The notes under the pieces: generated by a model
What the model was told of the DNA's origin: nothing
Databases searched by the model: none
The model's input: the letters and a program-made list of their open reading frames with translations, nothing else
Origin: CAZBKJ01 sp964492495
Lineage (GTDB): Bacteria > Patescibacteriota > Microgenomatia > UBA1400 > UBA12028
Direction: 5' to 3'
NCBI GenBank assembly: GCA_964492495.1
Contig: CAZBKJ010000013.1
Coordinates: 1 to 27,502 of the forward strand
Length of the DNA stretch: 27,502 nucleotides
Program-made: the position numbers and the translations under genes
In this document: one piece after another, positions 15,001 to 22,075 of the stretch
How the letters are laid out: the number at the start of each line of letters is the position of its first letter
Position numbering within the stretch: the first letter of the stretch is position 1

Positions 15001-16211
15001 AGATTTTCATCTGATTTACTAGAGAGTACCGAAAGGATGAGTGAGAGGTCTGCAGAGTTTACTGCACCGTCATAATTCACATCAGCCATAGTTAGGTCTT
15101 CAAGAACTTTTGTTGGTTTTGCAAGGATTGCAATTACCTTACCTATATCATTGTCATTAATGATCCCATCCTGGGAGGGAAGGTCACCTGGTTCATTTAC
15201 TTTGCTTGGATCTAGGCCAAATGATAGGCTTGCTCCTGCCGTTGGTTGATTATTAAGATAGACTCGTTGCGCATGCTTTTCTCCCTTAATAGAAATCCAA
15301 TACATAGATTGTGGGACAATTTCAGGTTGATTTTCAAATTCAATCATATATGAAGCAGGTATGTTTGAATTTGGAACATATCCCATATACGTTAAAGCCA
15401 CATTTCTATCAAAGAATGGAGTGGATGTTCCCATTAAACCAATTTTGACGTTTGCTTTAATTGGCCCTTTGTCCGTATTTACACCCAGGAATTGAATATA
15501 CTGAATCATGTGTGAATTTGAGCTTGGGGTTGGAGTGGGAGTGGGAAGTGAACTAATAATTGGGGTTGGCAACGGTGACGGGGATGGTGTAACTGTAGTG
15601 GTGGGAAGGGGTGTTGGGATTGAGGTGGGAGAGGAACCGAATGTAAATGTAACTGGACTTGGAATAGCAAGAATGTCTACATCTGCTCCGGCGGTGATTT
15701 TTGATGTAATTCCTTCAGTGGAAGCAGAGGGATCAATCACAACAGAGCCATTTGCTGGTACGGTAAATGTTATTTTTCCGATGACTGCGCTACTAAATAC
15801 CATTGGATTACTTGGGTTGTCAACAACAGCTAGAAATCTCAAAACTTTTCCATTTGGTGTATCGAACCAAGCATTTGAATAGGTTTTTAGTCCCATGATA
15901 AATGCAGGCTCAAAGGTAAGATCAGTAGGTATAGTAGTTGAATTAAAAGAAGCAACAAACTGAAATCCGCTTATAGGAGATGCCCCTAAATCAATAGCCG
16001 TGACGCTAATACTCGCTTTGCTTCCTGGTTCTAACGCTGATCCATTCTGATTTGAAACCAACGTGTACTTAGCAGTTCCTGTAGAGGTGCTGGCTCTCTG
16101 TCTGATTTCTTGTGAAATGCGTACCGCAAGTAGGGCAAGCACAAGACCTATCGCTAAGATAATGACGAGCAAGAATGAAGAAGTTCGCTTTAACGAATGT
16201 CTATGGTGCAT
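14997..16211 (-). CDS. N-anchored surface protein: cohesin-like domain, Pro/Thr linker, conserved middle domain, dockerin
   Basis: A 404-residue protein anchored by an N-terminal TM helix (12-31). Residues 45-191 form a cohesin-like beta-sandwich (ISVTAIDLGASPISGFQFVASF). A Pro/Thr/Ser linker (192-232) is followed by a middle beta-domain (235-335) containing YWISIKGEKHAQRVYLN. The C-terminal dockerin (about 341-400) has the two half-repeats QDGIINDNDIGKVIAIL and ADVNYDGAVNSADLSLILSVL; the second has the canonical Ca-binding Asp/Asn positions. It ends in LSSKSDE, shared with its two paralogues. It is the first gene of a two-gene unit with the cohesin/FN3/TM protein, overlapping it by 4 nt, and has its own promoter at 16238-16267. 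Confidence 0.85.
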   Translation of the reverse strand: MHHRHSLKRTSSFLLVIILAIGLVLALLAVRISQEIRQRASTSTGTAKYTLVSNQNGSALEPGSKASISVTAIDLGASPISGFQFVASFNSTTIPTDLTFEPAFIMGLKTYSNAWFDTPNGKVLRFLAVVDNPSNPMVFSSAVIGKITFTVPANGSVVIDPSASTEGITSKITAGADVDILAIPSPVTFTFGSSPTSIPTPLPTTTVTPSPSPLPTPIISSLPTPTPTPSSNSHMIQYIQFLGVNTDKGPIKANVKIGLMGTSTPFFDRNVALTYMGYVPNSNIPASYMIEFENQPEIVPQSMYWISIKGEKHAQRVYLNNQPTAGASLSFGLDPSKVNEPGDLPSQDGIINDNDIGKVIAILAKPTKVLEDLTMADVNYDGAVNSADLSLILSVLSSKSDENL

Positions 16212-16237
16212 ACAAACTGTTTTCTAGTTAGAAATAC

Positions 16238-16267
16238 AGTGTAATCTATTTTTTTTGTACTCGTCAA
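16238..16267 (-). promoter_or_regulatory. Promoter of the 16211-13735 dockerin/cohesin pair
   Basis: On the minus strand: TTGACG (16267-16262), an 18-nt spacer, TACACT (16243-16238), then about 26 nt to the ATG at 16211. It is one of the few promoters here with a good -35. Confidence 0.55.
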
Positions 16268-16287
16268 GCATACAAATATCTTCTTGA

Positions 16288-16293
16288 TACAAT
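16288..16293 (+). promoter_or_regulatory. -10 box of mnmA (leaderless type)
   Basis: TACAAT ends 6 nt before the mnmA ATG with no Shine-Dalgarno. Confidence 0.45.
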
Positions 16294-16299
16294 ACTCGT

Positions 16300-17388
16300 A
16301 TGAAAGTCGCACTTGGTCTGTCTGGAGGAGTTGACTCAGCAGTATCGTTACAATTACTACAAAAACAGGGGCACGATGTTCATGCAGTTTTTCTGGAGTG
16401 TTGGAGAGCGCCAGGCTGTCGTGCAGAGGAAGATCGAAAAGATGCTCTTGGTGTTGCGCTTAAATCAGGAGTGACGTTTACTGTTCTTGATTTCAAACAA
16501 GCCTACCGTGAAAAAGTTGTCGAGTATTTTTTCAAAGAATATGCAGCCGGACGTACACCCAATCCTGATGTTATGTGCAATAAAGAGATAAAGTTTGGTC
16601 TATTTTATGACTGGGCGATGAAAGAGGGATTTGATGCAGTAGCTACTGGACACTACGCCCAAATTCAGGGAGTAGATTGCGAAGCTAGTGATGTACACGC
16701 TTTACAAAAACACTGGGCATTAAAAATGAGCGCAGATTCTCATAAAGATCAGACATATTTTCTCTATAGACTCCGACAAGATCAACTTCCACATGTACTG
16801 TTTCCCATCGGCCACTTACGAAAAGAAGAAGTACGAAAGCTAGCAACCACTTTTGATATTCCTGTCGCACAGAAGCCTGATAGTCAAGGAATTTGTTTCA
16901 TTGGTGAAATTAATGTGCACAACTTTATTAAAGAACGATTGGGTGAAAACCCTGGAAACGTTGTTGATACAAAAGGACGTGTGATTGGATCTCATAAGGG
17001 ATTGTGGTTTTATACGATTGGACAGCGTCATGGATTTGATAGTGCGTTCACTATTCCAAAAGATGAATCTATTGATAAACATGCCATTCCACCGTTCTAT
17101 GTCATACGAAAGGACAAAGACCGCAATGAGCTGGTCGTTGGGTTTGGAGCAGAAACCTATCAGGACACGTTTTTTCTCCAAGACGTGAACTGGATTACTG
17201 ATACCAACAGTGGGAATGATATGTTTGTTCGCCTGCGTCACACTGGCAAGCTAATCCCATGTACACTATCAATCGAAAATGGAGAAGTACACGTTATTCT
17301 TCATGAAGCTGTTCAGGGAATTGCGCAAGGACAAAGCGCTGTGTTCTACAAAAATGGGATTTGTCTGGGTGGTGGAATTATTCAGTAG
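16300..17388 (+). CDS. mnmA: tRNA-specific 2-thiouridylase MnmA
   Basis: Thiolates the wobble uridine U34 of tRNA-Lys, -Glu and -Gln using ATP and a persulfide. It is 362 residues, the normal length. It has the PP-loop LSGGVDSAV (SGGVDS 8-13), NPDVMCNKEIKFG with the catalytic C93, the ATGHYAQ segment, DSHKDQTYFLY, and the second catalytic cysteine C199 in DSQGICFIG. The C-terminal domain GLWFYTIGQRHG and beta-barrel follow. It lies on the plus strand between two minus-strand surface-protein operons, 88 nt from one start and 12 nt from the other stop, so it interrupts what looks like a tandemly duplicated array. Confidence 0.95.
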   Translation: MKVALGLSGGVDSAVSLQLLQKQGHDVHAVFLECWRAPGCRAEEDRKDALGVALKSGVTFTVLDFKQAYREKVVEYFFKEYAAGRTPNPDVMCNKEIKFGLFYDWAMKEGFDAVATGHYAQIQGVDCEASDVHALQKHWALKMSADSHKDQTYFLYRLRQDQLPHVLFPIGHLRKEEVRKLATTFDIPVAQKPDSQGICFIGEINVHNFIKERLGENPGNVVDTKGRVIGSHKGLWFYTIGQRHGFDSAFTIPKDESIDKHAIPPFYVIRKDKDRNELVVGFGAETYQDTFFLQDVNWITDTNSGNDMFVRLRHTGKLIPCTLSIENGEVHVILHEAVQGIAQGQSAVFYKNGICLGGGIIQ

Positions 17389-17400
17389 CTATTTCGCGAT

Positions 17401-18489
17401 TTACACTGCGCGTTTCTTCATGCTGGTCAAAGTGAAAAGCACAATCGCTCCAATGCCAAGTGCGCTCAAACCAAGAATAATCCATGCTGTTTTTGCCCTT
17501 GGATTTGCGCCTTCACTTACCGGAACTTCTGCGACCTCGGTTGATGACTGCTGGTCAATCGTTTGTTCGCTGCCTGTGTTGGTGACAAGTAGACTATCAA
17601 AAGAAGGAGTATCTTGAGTATTTGCCTGTGTTGAAGCTTGTGTGCCTACCGCTCCTGTCGTTGCCTGTGTAGTTACATACGGACTTGTACTGCACCCATT
17701 CATTCCGGCAAGCGCAACATAATATGTCGAATTAGGATCCAATGATTTAAGAAGAAACGAATCAATATTTCCCACATTTCCGGCACCGAACTGATACGAT
17801 CCAGCTTTTGTTCCGTATGACAGTGTATAGGAACTTGCATTGGGATCTTTTGTCCAACTCAATCGAATACTTTGATCACCATTTGCTGTCGCAGTTAACT
17901 TTTGTGGAGATGACTGTAGGGAACTACAACCTGAAACGGATGACGTTGGCTGTGTGGGTGCTGAAGGGGCAGATGAATCGACTGAAATTGAAAGATTCTG
18001 GAGAGTAGAACAATCTATGAAGTCTTTACCTGTATCCTTTTCTAAAAGATTTGTATCGTTGGTTTTGTCTGGACTACAAACAAATGAAAGGGTGCTTGTT
18101 CCCGATGTTTTACCCTTTAAGGTGATTTGTGCATACGGGCTATCACCTCGAAACGTCGTACCAACTTGTGTGAACGTACTTGTGAGTTTTAAGATTCCAT
18201 TTTCCGGATCGTTTGTGAAGAAATTGTGAGGATAGGAAAGTGGAGGAGAGAACGTGACTGAAAGTACTTCTACTGAGTTGGGATCGTATTTGAGTTGTGC
18301 ATCTGCACCTGTGGTCTCTTTTCCATTGGTAGAAAGAGAAAGTACAACTGTGGTTTCTTTATCCGGCTGGATACTTACAGAATTTGACTGAAAATAAAAT
18401 CCATTTTTCGCTTGCGCAAAAACACTTCCCCCAAAGAAAATGGACAAGCTACAAACAAAGAGAGTAATGCAGATAGATTTTAATTTCAT
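17401..18489 (-). CDS. Surface protein: signal peptide, cohesin-like domain, FN3-like domain, C-terminal TM
   Basis: A 362-residue exported protein with the same plan as the product of 13735-15000. Signal peptide 1-25 (VFA before QA). The cohesin-like domain 30-170 has TGADAQLKYDPNSVEVLSV and a cysteine pair C138/C160 around TNDTNLL. An FN3-like domain at about 188-279 (LTATANGDQSIRLSWTKD to YYVALAGMNGCS) follows, then a Ser/Thr/Gln-rich stalk, a TM helix 334-355 and a KKR cytoplasmic tail. The Pro/Thr linkers are shorter than in the paralogue. The start overlaps the stop of the upstream short dockerin protein by 4 nt. It is the last gene of a four-gene minus-strand operon and is convergent with mnmA. 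Confidence 0.85.
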   Translation of the reverse strand: MKLKSICITLFVCSLSIFFGGSVFAQAKNGFYFQSNSVSIQPDKETTVVLSLSTNGKETTGADAQLKYDPNSVEVLSVTFSPPLSYPHNFFTNDPENGILKLTSTFTQVGTTFRGDSPYAQITLKGKTSGTSTLSFVCSPDKTNDTNLLEKDTGKDFIDCSTLQNLSISVDSSAPSAPTQPTSSVSGCSSLQSSPQKLTATANGDQSIRLSWTKDPNASSYTLSYGTKAGSYQFGAGNVGNIDSFLLKSLDPNSTYYVALAGMNGCSTSPYVTTQATTGAVGTQASTQANTQDTPSFDSLLVTNTGSEQTIDQQSSTEVAEVPVSEGANPRAKTAWIILGLSALGIGAIVLFTLTSMKKRAV

Positions 18490-19187
18490 TGTATGGTTTC
18501 GTCTGACTTGGAAGAGAGTGTCTTCAGTATAGCACTAACGTCGGCTGCATTCACAACCGTATCGTAGTTCATATCACCTTGAAAAATATCATTAGAAGTT
18601 TTTGTTGGTTTGGCAATTAAGGAAACGACAACATTAATGTCGTTTACATCGACAGTTCCATCTTGTGGGGTAACGTCACCTGGCGATAAAATTTTTCCTT
18701 TGAGGTCCAAAATTCTGTTACTCGGAATCGATACATTATTAAAGAGTCGTTGTTGATGTTTTTCACCTTTAATTGCAATCCAAAACGGCGTTGAAGGAAA
18801 GTTGTCTTCTGAAATGGCTATATACTCACTTCCAGATCTCTTAAAGGGAATAAACCCACCAATCTCATTTGTATCACCCATCAACCCCCATCGAATTCTT
18901 GCTCCGATTTCAGATGGAGTTCCGGTAATACTATCAAACGAAACTTTAATAGATGTTTGAGGTCTTGGTGTGCCATTAGGAGTTGCAGACGGAGTAGGAT
19001 AAGGTGTCGACGGTGTTGCTGTCGGGCCACCGACACTAAATCTCATCGCGCATGAAGCCGCTCCCGATTGTTGTGGGGTTGTATCTGTTTTTTGTGCTCG
19101 ATTTGAGATGACGAGAGCTAGAGCTCCCGTACCTACTATAAAGGCAAGAATTAGTAACGATAGTGTGTTCTTTTTCGAATTTTTCAT
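18486..19187 (-). CDS. Short N-anchored dockerin protein lacking the cohesin-like domain
   Basis: A 233-residue paralogue of the two larger dockerin proteins. N-terminal TM helix 8-28; Pro/Thr linker about 35-76; middle domain about 78-165 with FWIAIKGEKHQQRLFN. The dockerin is about 170-230 (QDGTVDVNDINVVVSLIAKPT and GDMNYDTVVNAADVSAILKTL), with the same LSSKSDE terminus. The cohesin-like domain found between TM and linker in the paralogues is absent. The second Ca-binding loop has DT where DG is usual. The ATG at 19187 is preferred over one 42 nt upstream because it lies 4 nt after the preceding stop and gives a normal Lys-rich anchor start. Confidence 0.8.
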   Translation of the reverse strand: MKNSKKNTLSLLILAFIVGTGALALVISNRAQKTDTTPQQSGAASCAMRFSVGGPTATPSTPYPTPSATPNGTPRPQTSIKVSFDSITGTPSEIGARIRWGLMGDTNEIGGFIPFKRSGSEYIAISEDNFPSTPFWIAIKGEKHQQRLFNNVSIPSNRILDLKGKILSPGDVTPQDGTVDVNDINVVVSLIAKPTKTSNDIFQGDMNYDTVVNAADVSAILKTLSSKSDETIQ

Positions 19188-19191
19188 AGAC

Positions 19192-20076
19192 TTACCATGC
19201 TGTATACGGCGAACATGCTGTTGTTCCATTTACGAGCGCACACACTCTGCATTCCACATCAAAGGTTCCATTTTTGGCGATTGTAAAAGGAACAGTGATG
19301 TTTGAAGTAGATGATGCGGTAGTAATAGTCCCTGTTTCTCCTGTCTCAAGTATTTTGTATCGAAATCCGTATGACGTGGCGTTGGCAACTGATCCACAGG
19401 TAAAACGAACTTGTGATCCGATTGTTGGAGCTGCTACATCACGAGTGATATTTAAACAAACAGGAAAGATACTTGGACTCGCTGTAGGAGTAGGAGGTCT
19501 TGGCGTAACTGTCGGCGTAGGTGTTGCAGGTCTTGGCGTAATCACAGGAGTTGGTGTGGGTGTCGGATTTGTAACTGTAAGAGAAAATCCAGGAATTGGA
19601 CAAGAAAGTAGGTCAACACCAGTTAATCTCTCCACGAGGTTTGAATCATTTGTCCCTCCGGCTGTACAAGTGGGTGTCGTTGTACTTGTTCCAGCTACTT
19701 TTCCCTGAACCGTAAAAATAACAAACGCGGAGTTCCCTGTGAAAAAGTTTCCGATGTTGTTATTTGCCCCTGATATACGAATCGTGTCGCTATCGACTTG
19801 TGCAATCGTGACGGTGTCAAAGAGTTTCGGTTGTGCTACTTCTGCTGTCAGTCCAATTTTTGTGGCGTCGTAGTTTAAAAGAAGATCAGCTCCTGCGAGT
19901 TGCTTTGTTCCTGAATCGATCATGAGGCGCACTTTTGTTTGAGAGCCAACCGTGATGCTTTGCGCGCCCTCAAAGGTCCAATAGTACCTCGTTGGAGATG
20001 CTTGAGCTGAAACAGTGGTGCTACCCAAAATTAAACATGCAAAAGAGATGATAAAGAGGGCAAATATTTTTCTCAT
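19192..20076 (-). CDS. Secreted cohesin-like protein with Cys-containing C-terminal beta domain, no TM anchor
   Basis: A 294-residue exported protein. Signal peptide 1-24 (VSA before QA). The cohesin-like domain 28-168 has LAGADLLLNYDATKIGL and the family cysteine pair C137/C159 around TNDSNLV. A Pro/Thr linker (171-203) with TPRPATPTP repeats leads to a C-terminal beta domain of about 85 residues with five cysteines, loosely FN3-like (NATSYGFRYKILETGETG). Unlike its two paralogues it ends without a membrane helix, so it is either free or held by cohesin-dockerin binding. The start overlaps the upstream dockerin gene by 4 nt, and the next dockerin gene begins 4 nt after its stop. Confidence 0.82.
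   Translation of the reverse strand: MRKIFALFIISFACLILGSTTVSAQASPTRYYWTFEGAQSITVGSQTKVRLMIDSGTKQLAGADLLLNYDATKIGLTAEVAQPKLFDTVTIAQVDSDTIRISGANNNIGNFFTGNSAFVIFTVQGKVAGTSTTTPTCTAGGTNDSNLVERLTGVDLLSCPIPGFSLTVTNPTPTPTPVITPRPATPTPTVTPRPPTPTASPSIFPVCLNITRDVAAPTIGSQVRFTCGSVANATSYGFRYKILETGETGTITTASSTSNITVPFTIAKNGTFDVECRVCALVNGTTACSPYTAW
19490..19564. repeat. Pro/Thr linker-coding repeat in the secreted cohesin-like gene
   Basis: Imperfect tandem repeats encode TPRPATPTP-type units on the minus strand. On the plus strand they give Gly/Val-rich open frames that are not genes. Confidence 0.6.
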
Positions 20077-21347
20077 AGAACAGTTTCATCAGACTTGGTT
20101 GATAGCGTTGACAGGATAAGTCCCATATCAACAGCATTAATGACACCATCGCCATTCACGTCTGCTGTATTTAAGTCAGTCGCAGTTGGCGTTGGCTTTG
20201 AGAACAATGCTAATACCTTGTTTAAGTCACTTGTGTTTACAATCCCATCTTGTGTGGGTAGATCACCTGGTTGAAGAAGTGATGCTAAATCTGTGTAACT
20301 CACATAATTTGTCCCGCCAACGTTTGTTACTGGGCCAAGCTGGAATATTTTTTGCACATGCCGTGCTCCTTTCACCGATAGCCAGTACCTTTGCGATGAA
20401 TTGAACGATGAGAGAAGTGCTGGAGTGCTTGAAGTGTACACACCTCCTGATTCATGTACAAAAGTGAGGGTTGAAGAATACATTGGTTGTGTGACTCCGA
20501 TAAGACCTGAGCGTACGAGAGCTTGAATTGGTCCAACATTGCCATTTATTCCAGCAAACTTAACTTTTACTCCGAACTGTAGGCCTCCAACAGGTGTTGG
20601 GGTAGGAGGACGTGGAGTAATCACTGCTGTTGGCGTCGGTGTTGGTGGTCGTGGTGTAATTACAGGGGTAGGAGTTGCTGGTCTAGGTGTTATTGTTGGT
20701 GTTGGAGTAGCAGGTCGTGGTGTCGGTGTAGGGGTTGGTGGCCTTGGTGTTGCAGGTGTTGGAGTCGGGGTTGCTGGTGTAAACGAGAAACTTGTCGGGT
20801 TCATAGGTCCGAGCAAATCTACTCCGGTGGAAGCCTGGGTGATTTTTGAGGTCACAAGGCCAATTGCCGAAGAGGCACTAATGGTCAATGTTCCTGATGA
20901 AGGAGTCGTAAAGCTAAAGGTTCCCAGTGGAGCCGTTCCACCTTGAGGTGTATATGGCGTTGTTATGTTTGTTGTAAGAAGTCCGATAATTGCTGTTTTT
21001 CCATTGGCTGTGTTTTCCCACATAATGGTTTGCGCACCCAACCCTGAAGGCAAAGTCGCATCATACACAATATCGGATGGTACTGTGCCTGTGAACGTAA
21101 TTGCCATTTGAAATCCATCAACAAGTGATGCGCCAAGACCAGTTGCTGTGATATCTATCTTCCCTCGAGATCCAGGAGCAGGTTGAATACCTGAAGGATA
21201 GGTGAACGTGTATCTTGCAGTACCTGTTGGGGAAATTGCTCCTCTTCTCGAGTCCTGATCCATTTTTCCTAAGATGCCTACTGCTACGAGCCCGACAATT
21301 AAGATAATAAATGCAACCAGACCTGTTTTGAATCGAGATGATTTCAT
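20073..21347 (-). CDS. N-anchored surface protein: cohesin-like domain, long Pro/Thr linker, middle domain, dockerin
   Basis: A 424-residue paralogue of the product of 14997-16211. TM helix 10-27; cohesin-like domain 41-190 (KIDITATGLGASLVDGFQMAITF). A 63-residue linker (191-253) is made of PRPPTPTP/PRPATPTP units. The middle domain 256-355 has RYWLSVKGARHVQKIF. The dockerin is about 361-420, with repeats QDGIVNTSDLNKVLALFSKPT and ADVNGDGVINAVDMGLILSTL. This is the best-preserved dockerin of the three, with a full D-N-D-G calcium loop in repeat 2. It ends in LSTKSDE. It is the first gene of the four-gene operon running to 17401. Confidence 0.87.
   Translation of the reverse strand: MKSSRFKTGLVAFIILIVGLVAVGILGKMDQDSRRGAISPTGTARYTFTYPSGIQPAPGSRGKIDITATGLGASLVDGFQMAITFTGTVPSDIVYDATLPSGLGAQTIMWENTANGKTAIIGLLTTNITTPYTPQGGTAPLGTFSFTTPSSGTLTISASSAIGLVTSKITQASTGVDLLGPMNPTSFSFTPATPTPTPATPRPPTPTPTPRPATPTPTITPRPATPTPVITPRPPTPTPTAVITPRPPTPTPVGGLQFGVKVKFAGINGNVGPIQALVRSGLIGVTQPMYSSTLTFVHESGGVYTSSTPALLSSFNSSQRYWLSVKGARHVQKIFQLGPVTNVGGTNYVSYTDLASLLQPGDLPTQDGIVNTSDLNKVLALFSKPTPTATDLNTADVNGDGVINAVDMGLILSTLSTKSDETVL
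20589..20777. repeat. Tandem Pro/Thr linker-coding repeat
   Basis: Codes on the minus strand for repeated PRPPTPTP and PRPATPTP units, residues 191-253 of the surface protein. Unit number could vary by slippage or recombination, which would change the length of the stalk. Confidence 0.75.
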
Positions 21348-21488
21348 AAAGCTTTATAGAAACGTATATACCAGTCAACCTGCTGGCTGATATATCTCAC
21401 TGTAGCTGAAAATCAGTAAAAAATACAAGTAGCTATTTTACGAAATGCTCGAAATCCATTTTCCTCTAGAGTTTTTCTGAATATTCGG

Positions 21489-21494
21489 TATAAT
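21489..21494 (+). promoter_or_regulatory. -10 box of the TPKTG-protein gene
   Basis: Perfect TATAAT ending 9 nt before the ATG at 21504, with no clear -35 or Shine-Dalgarno. Confidence 0.5.
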
Positions 21495-21503
21495 TACGGT
21501 ACT

Positions 21504-21986
21504 ATGAAGTACATCATTGCATTTTTTGTCGCCTCATTTTTCTTTTTTTCAAACGGAAGCCTTGTGCATGCACAAGGAGTATGTAACGCAAAGTGCGATG
21601 TGAATGAAGATTGTGCAAAAGGATTTCGCTGTTATGTCGGTGTGTGTAGAACGGTAAGTTGCCCTGCAAGTCCTACATGTTCATGTTCTGGATCACAAGT
21701 GACTCCTGTCCCAACGACTACATCAACACCTCGACCTGCCACGGCAACACCTACGCCAAGTCCCACACCAACGCTAACTCCCAGCCCCACGATGAAAGCG
21801 ACAGTAAGTGCAAACCTCAAACGTACCCCAAAGACAGGATTTGAAACCTGGATGCTGATGGGGGCATCACTACTCCTCTTTGTTGGTGGATCAAGTATCG
21901 CCACCACTGAGCGACTTTTTGTTCAAAAAGGCAAAAGTCCAGAGGAAATCTTTTCAAAAAAGAAACAGAGATCAAGTGTTCGTTAA
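21504..21986 (+). CDS. Secreted Cys-rich protein with Pro/Thr stalk and TPKTG sorting-like C-terminus
   Basis: A 160-residue exported protein. Signal peptide 1-23 (VHA before QG). A compact domain with eight cysteines (27, 31, 37, 43, 48, 53, 59, 61; pattern CNAKCDVNEDC...CYVGVC) could hold four disulfides. A Pro/Thr linker (67-96) resembles those of the neighbouring dockerin proteins. TPKTG (108-112) is followed by a hydrophobic helix (115-134) and a basic tail (KKKQR). This resembles an LPXTG-type sortase signal, although about 26 residues follow the helix, longer than usual, and no sortase is in the window. Divergent from the surface operon, it is likely part of the same envelope system. 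Confidence 0.78.
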   Translation: MKYIIAFFVASFFFFSNGSLVHAQGVCNAKCDVNEDCAKGFRCYVGVCRTVSCPASPTCSCSGSQVTPVPTTTSTPRPATATPTPSPTPTLTPSPTMKATVSANLKRTPKTGFETWMLMGASLLLFVGGSSIATTERLFVQKGKSPEEIFSKKKQRSSVR

Positions 21987-22036
21987 GAGATTATCATGAT
22001 GCATGAGTCTTTTAGTGTTTTCTTTTTTTCTTCTAG

Positions 22037-22065
22037 TTGACAATATCTTAGCACTCGTTTATATT
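22037..22065 (+). promoter_or_regulatory. Promoter of hrcA (heat-shock operon)
   Basis: TTGACA at 22037-22042, an exact 17-nt spacer, and TATATT at 22060-22065. It is the best sigma-70-like promoter in the window. The -10 lies inside the CIRCE operator, and the ATG follows 10 nt after it. Confidence 0.8.
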
Positions 22066-22074
22066 CACTGCTAA
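22048..22074 (+). promoter_or_regulatory. CIRCE operator (HrcA binding site)
   Basis: TTAGCACTC, a 9-nt spacer, then CACTGCTAA. The left arm matches the CIRCE consensus at 9 of 9 and the right arm (consensus GAGTGCTAA) at 7 of 9, with the canonical spacer length. It overlaps the -10 box and ends 1 nt before the hrcA ATG, as expected for autoregulation by HrcA. Confidence 0.85.
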
Positions 22075-22075
22075 G

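Noticed and set aside
15508..20946. Plus-strand Gly/Val-rich open frames (for example 15508-15882, 19274-19708, 20539-20946)
   Set aside because: They are antisense reads of the Pro/Thr linker codons of real minus-strand surface genes; the low-complexity Gly/Val composition follows from that.
21348..21440. Promoter for the 21347-17401 operon
   Set aside because: On the minus strand, TTGACT with TATAAA has a 14-nt spacer, and TTGTAT with TACAGT leaves a long leader. Neither is convincing enough to list.
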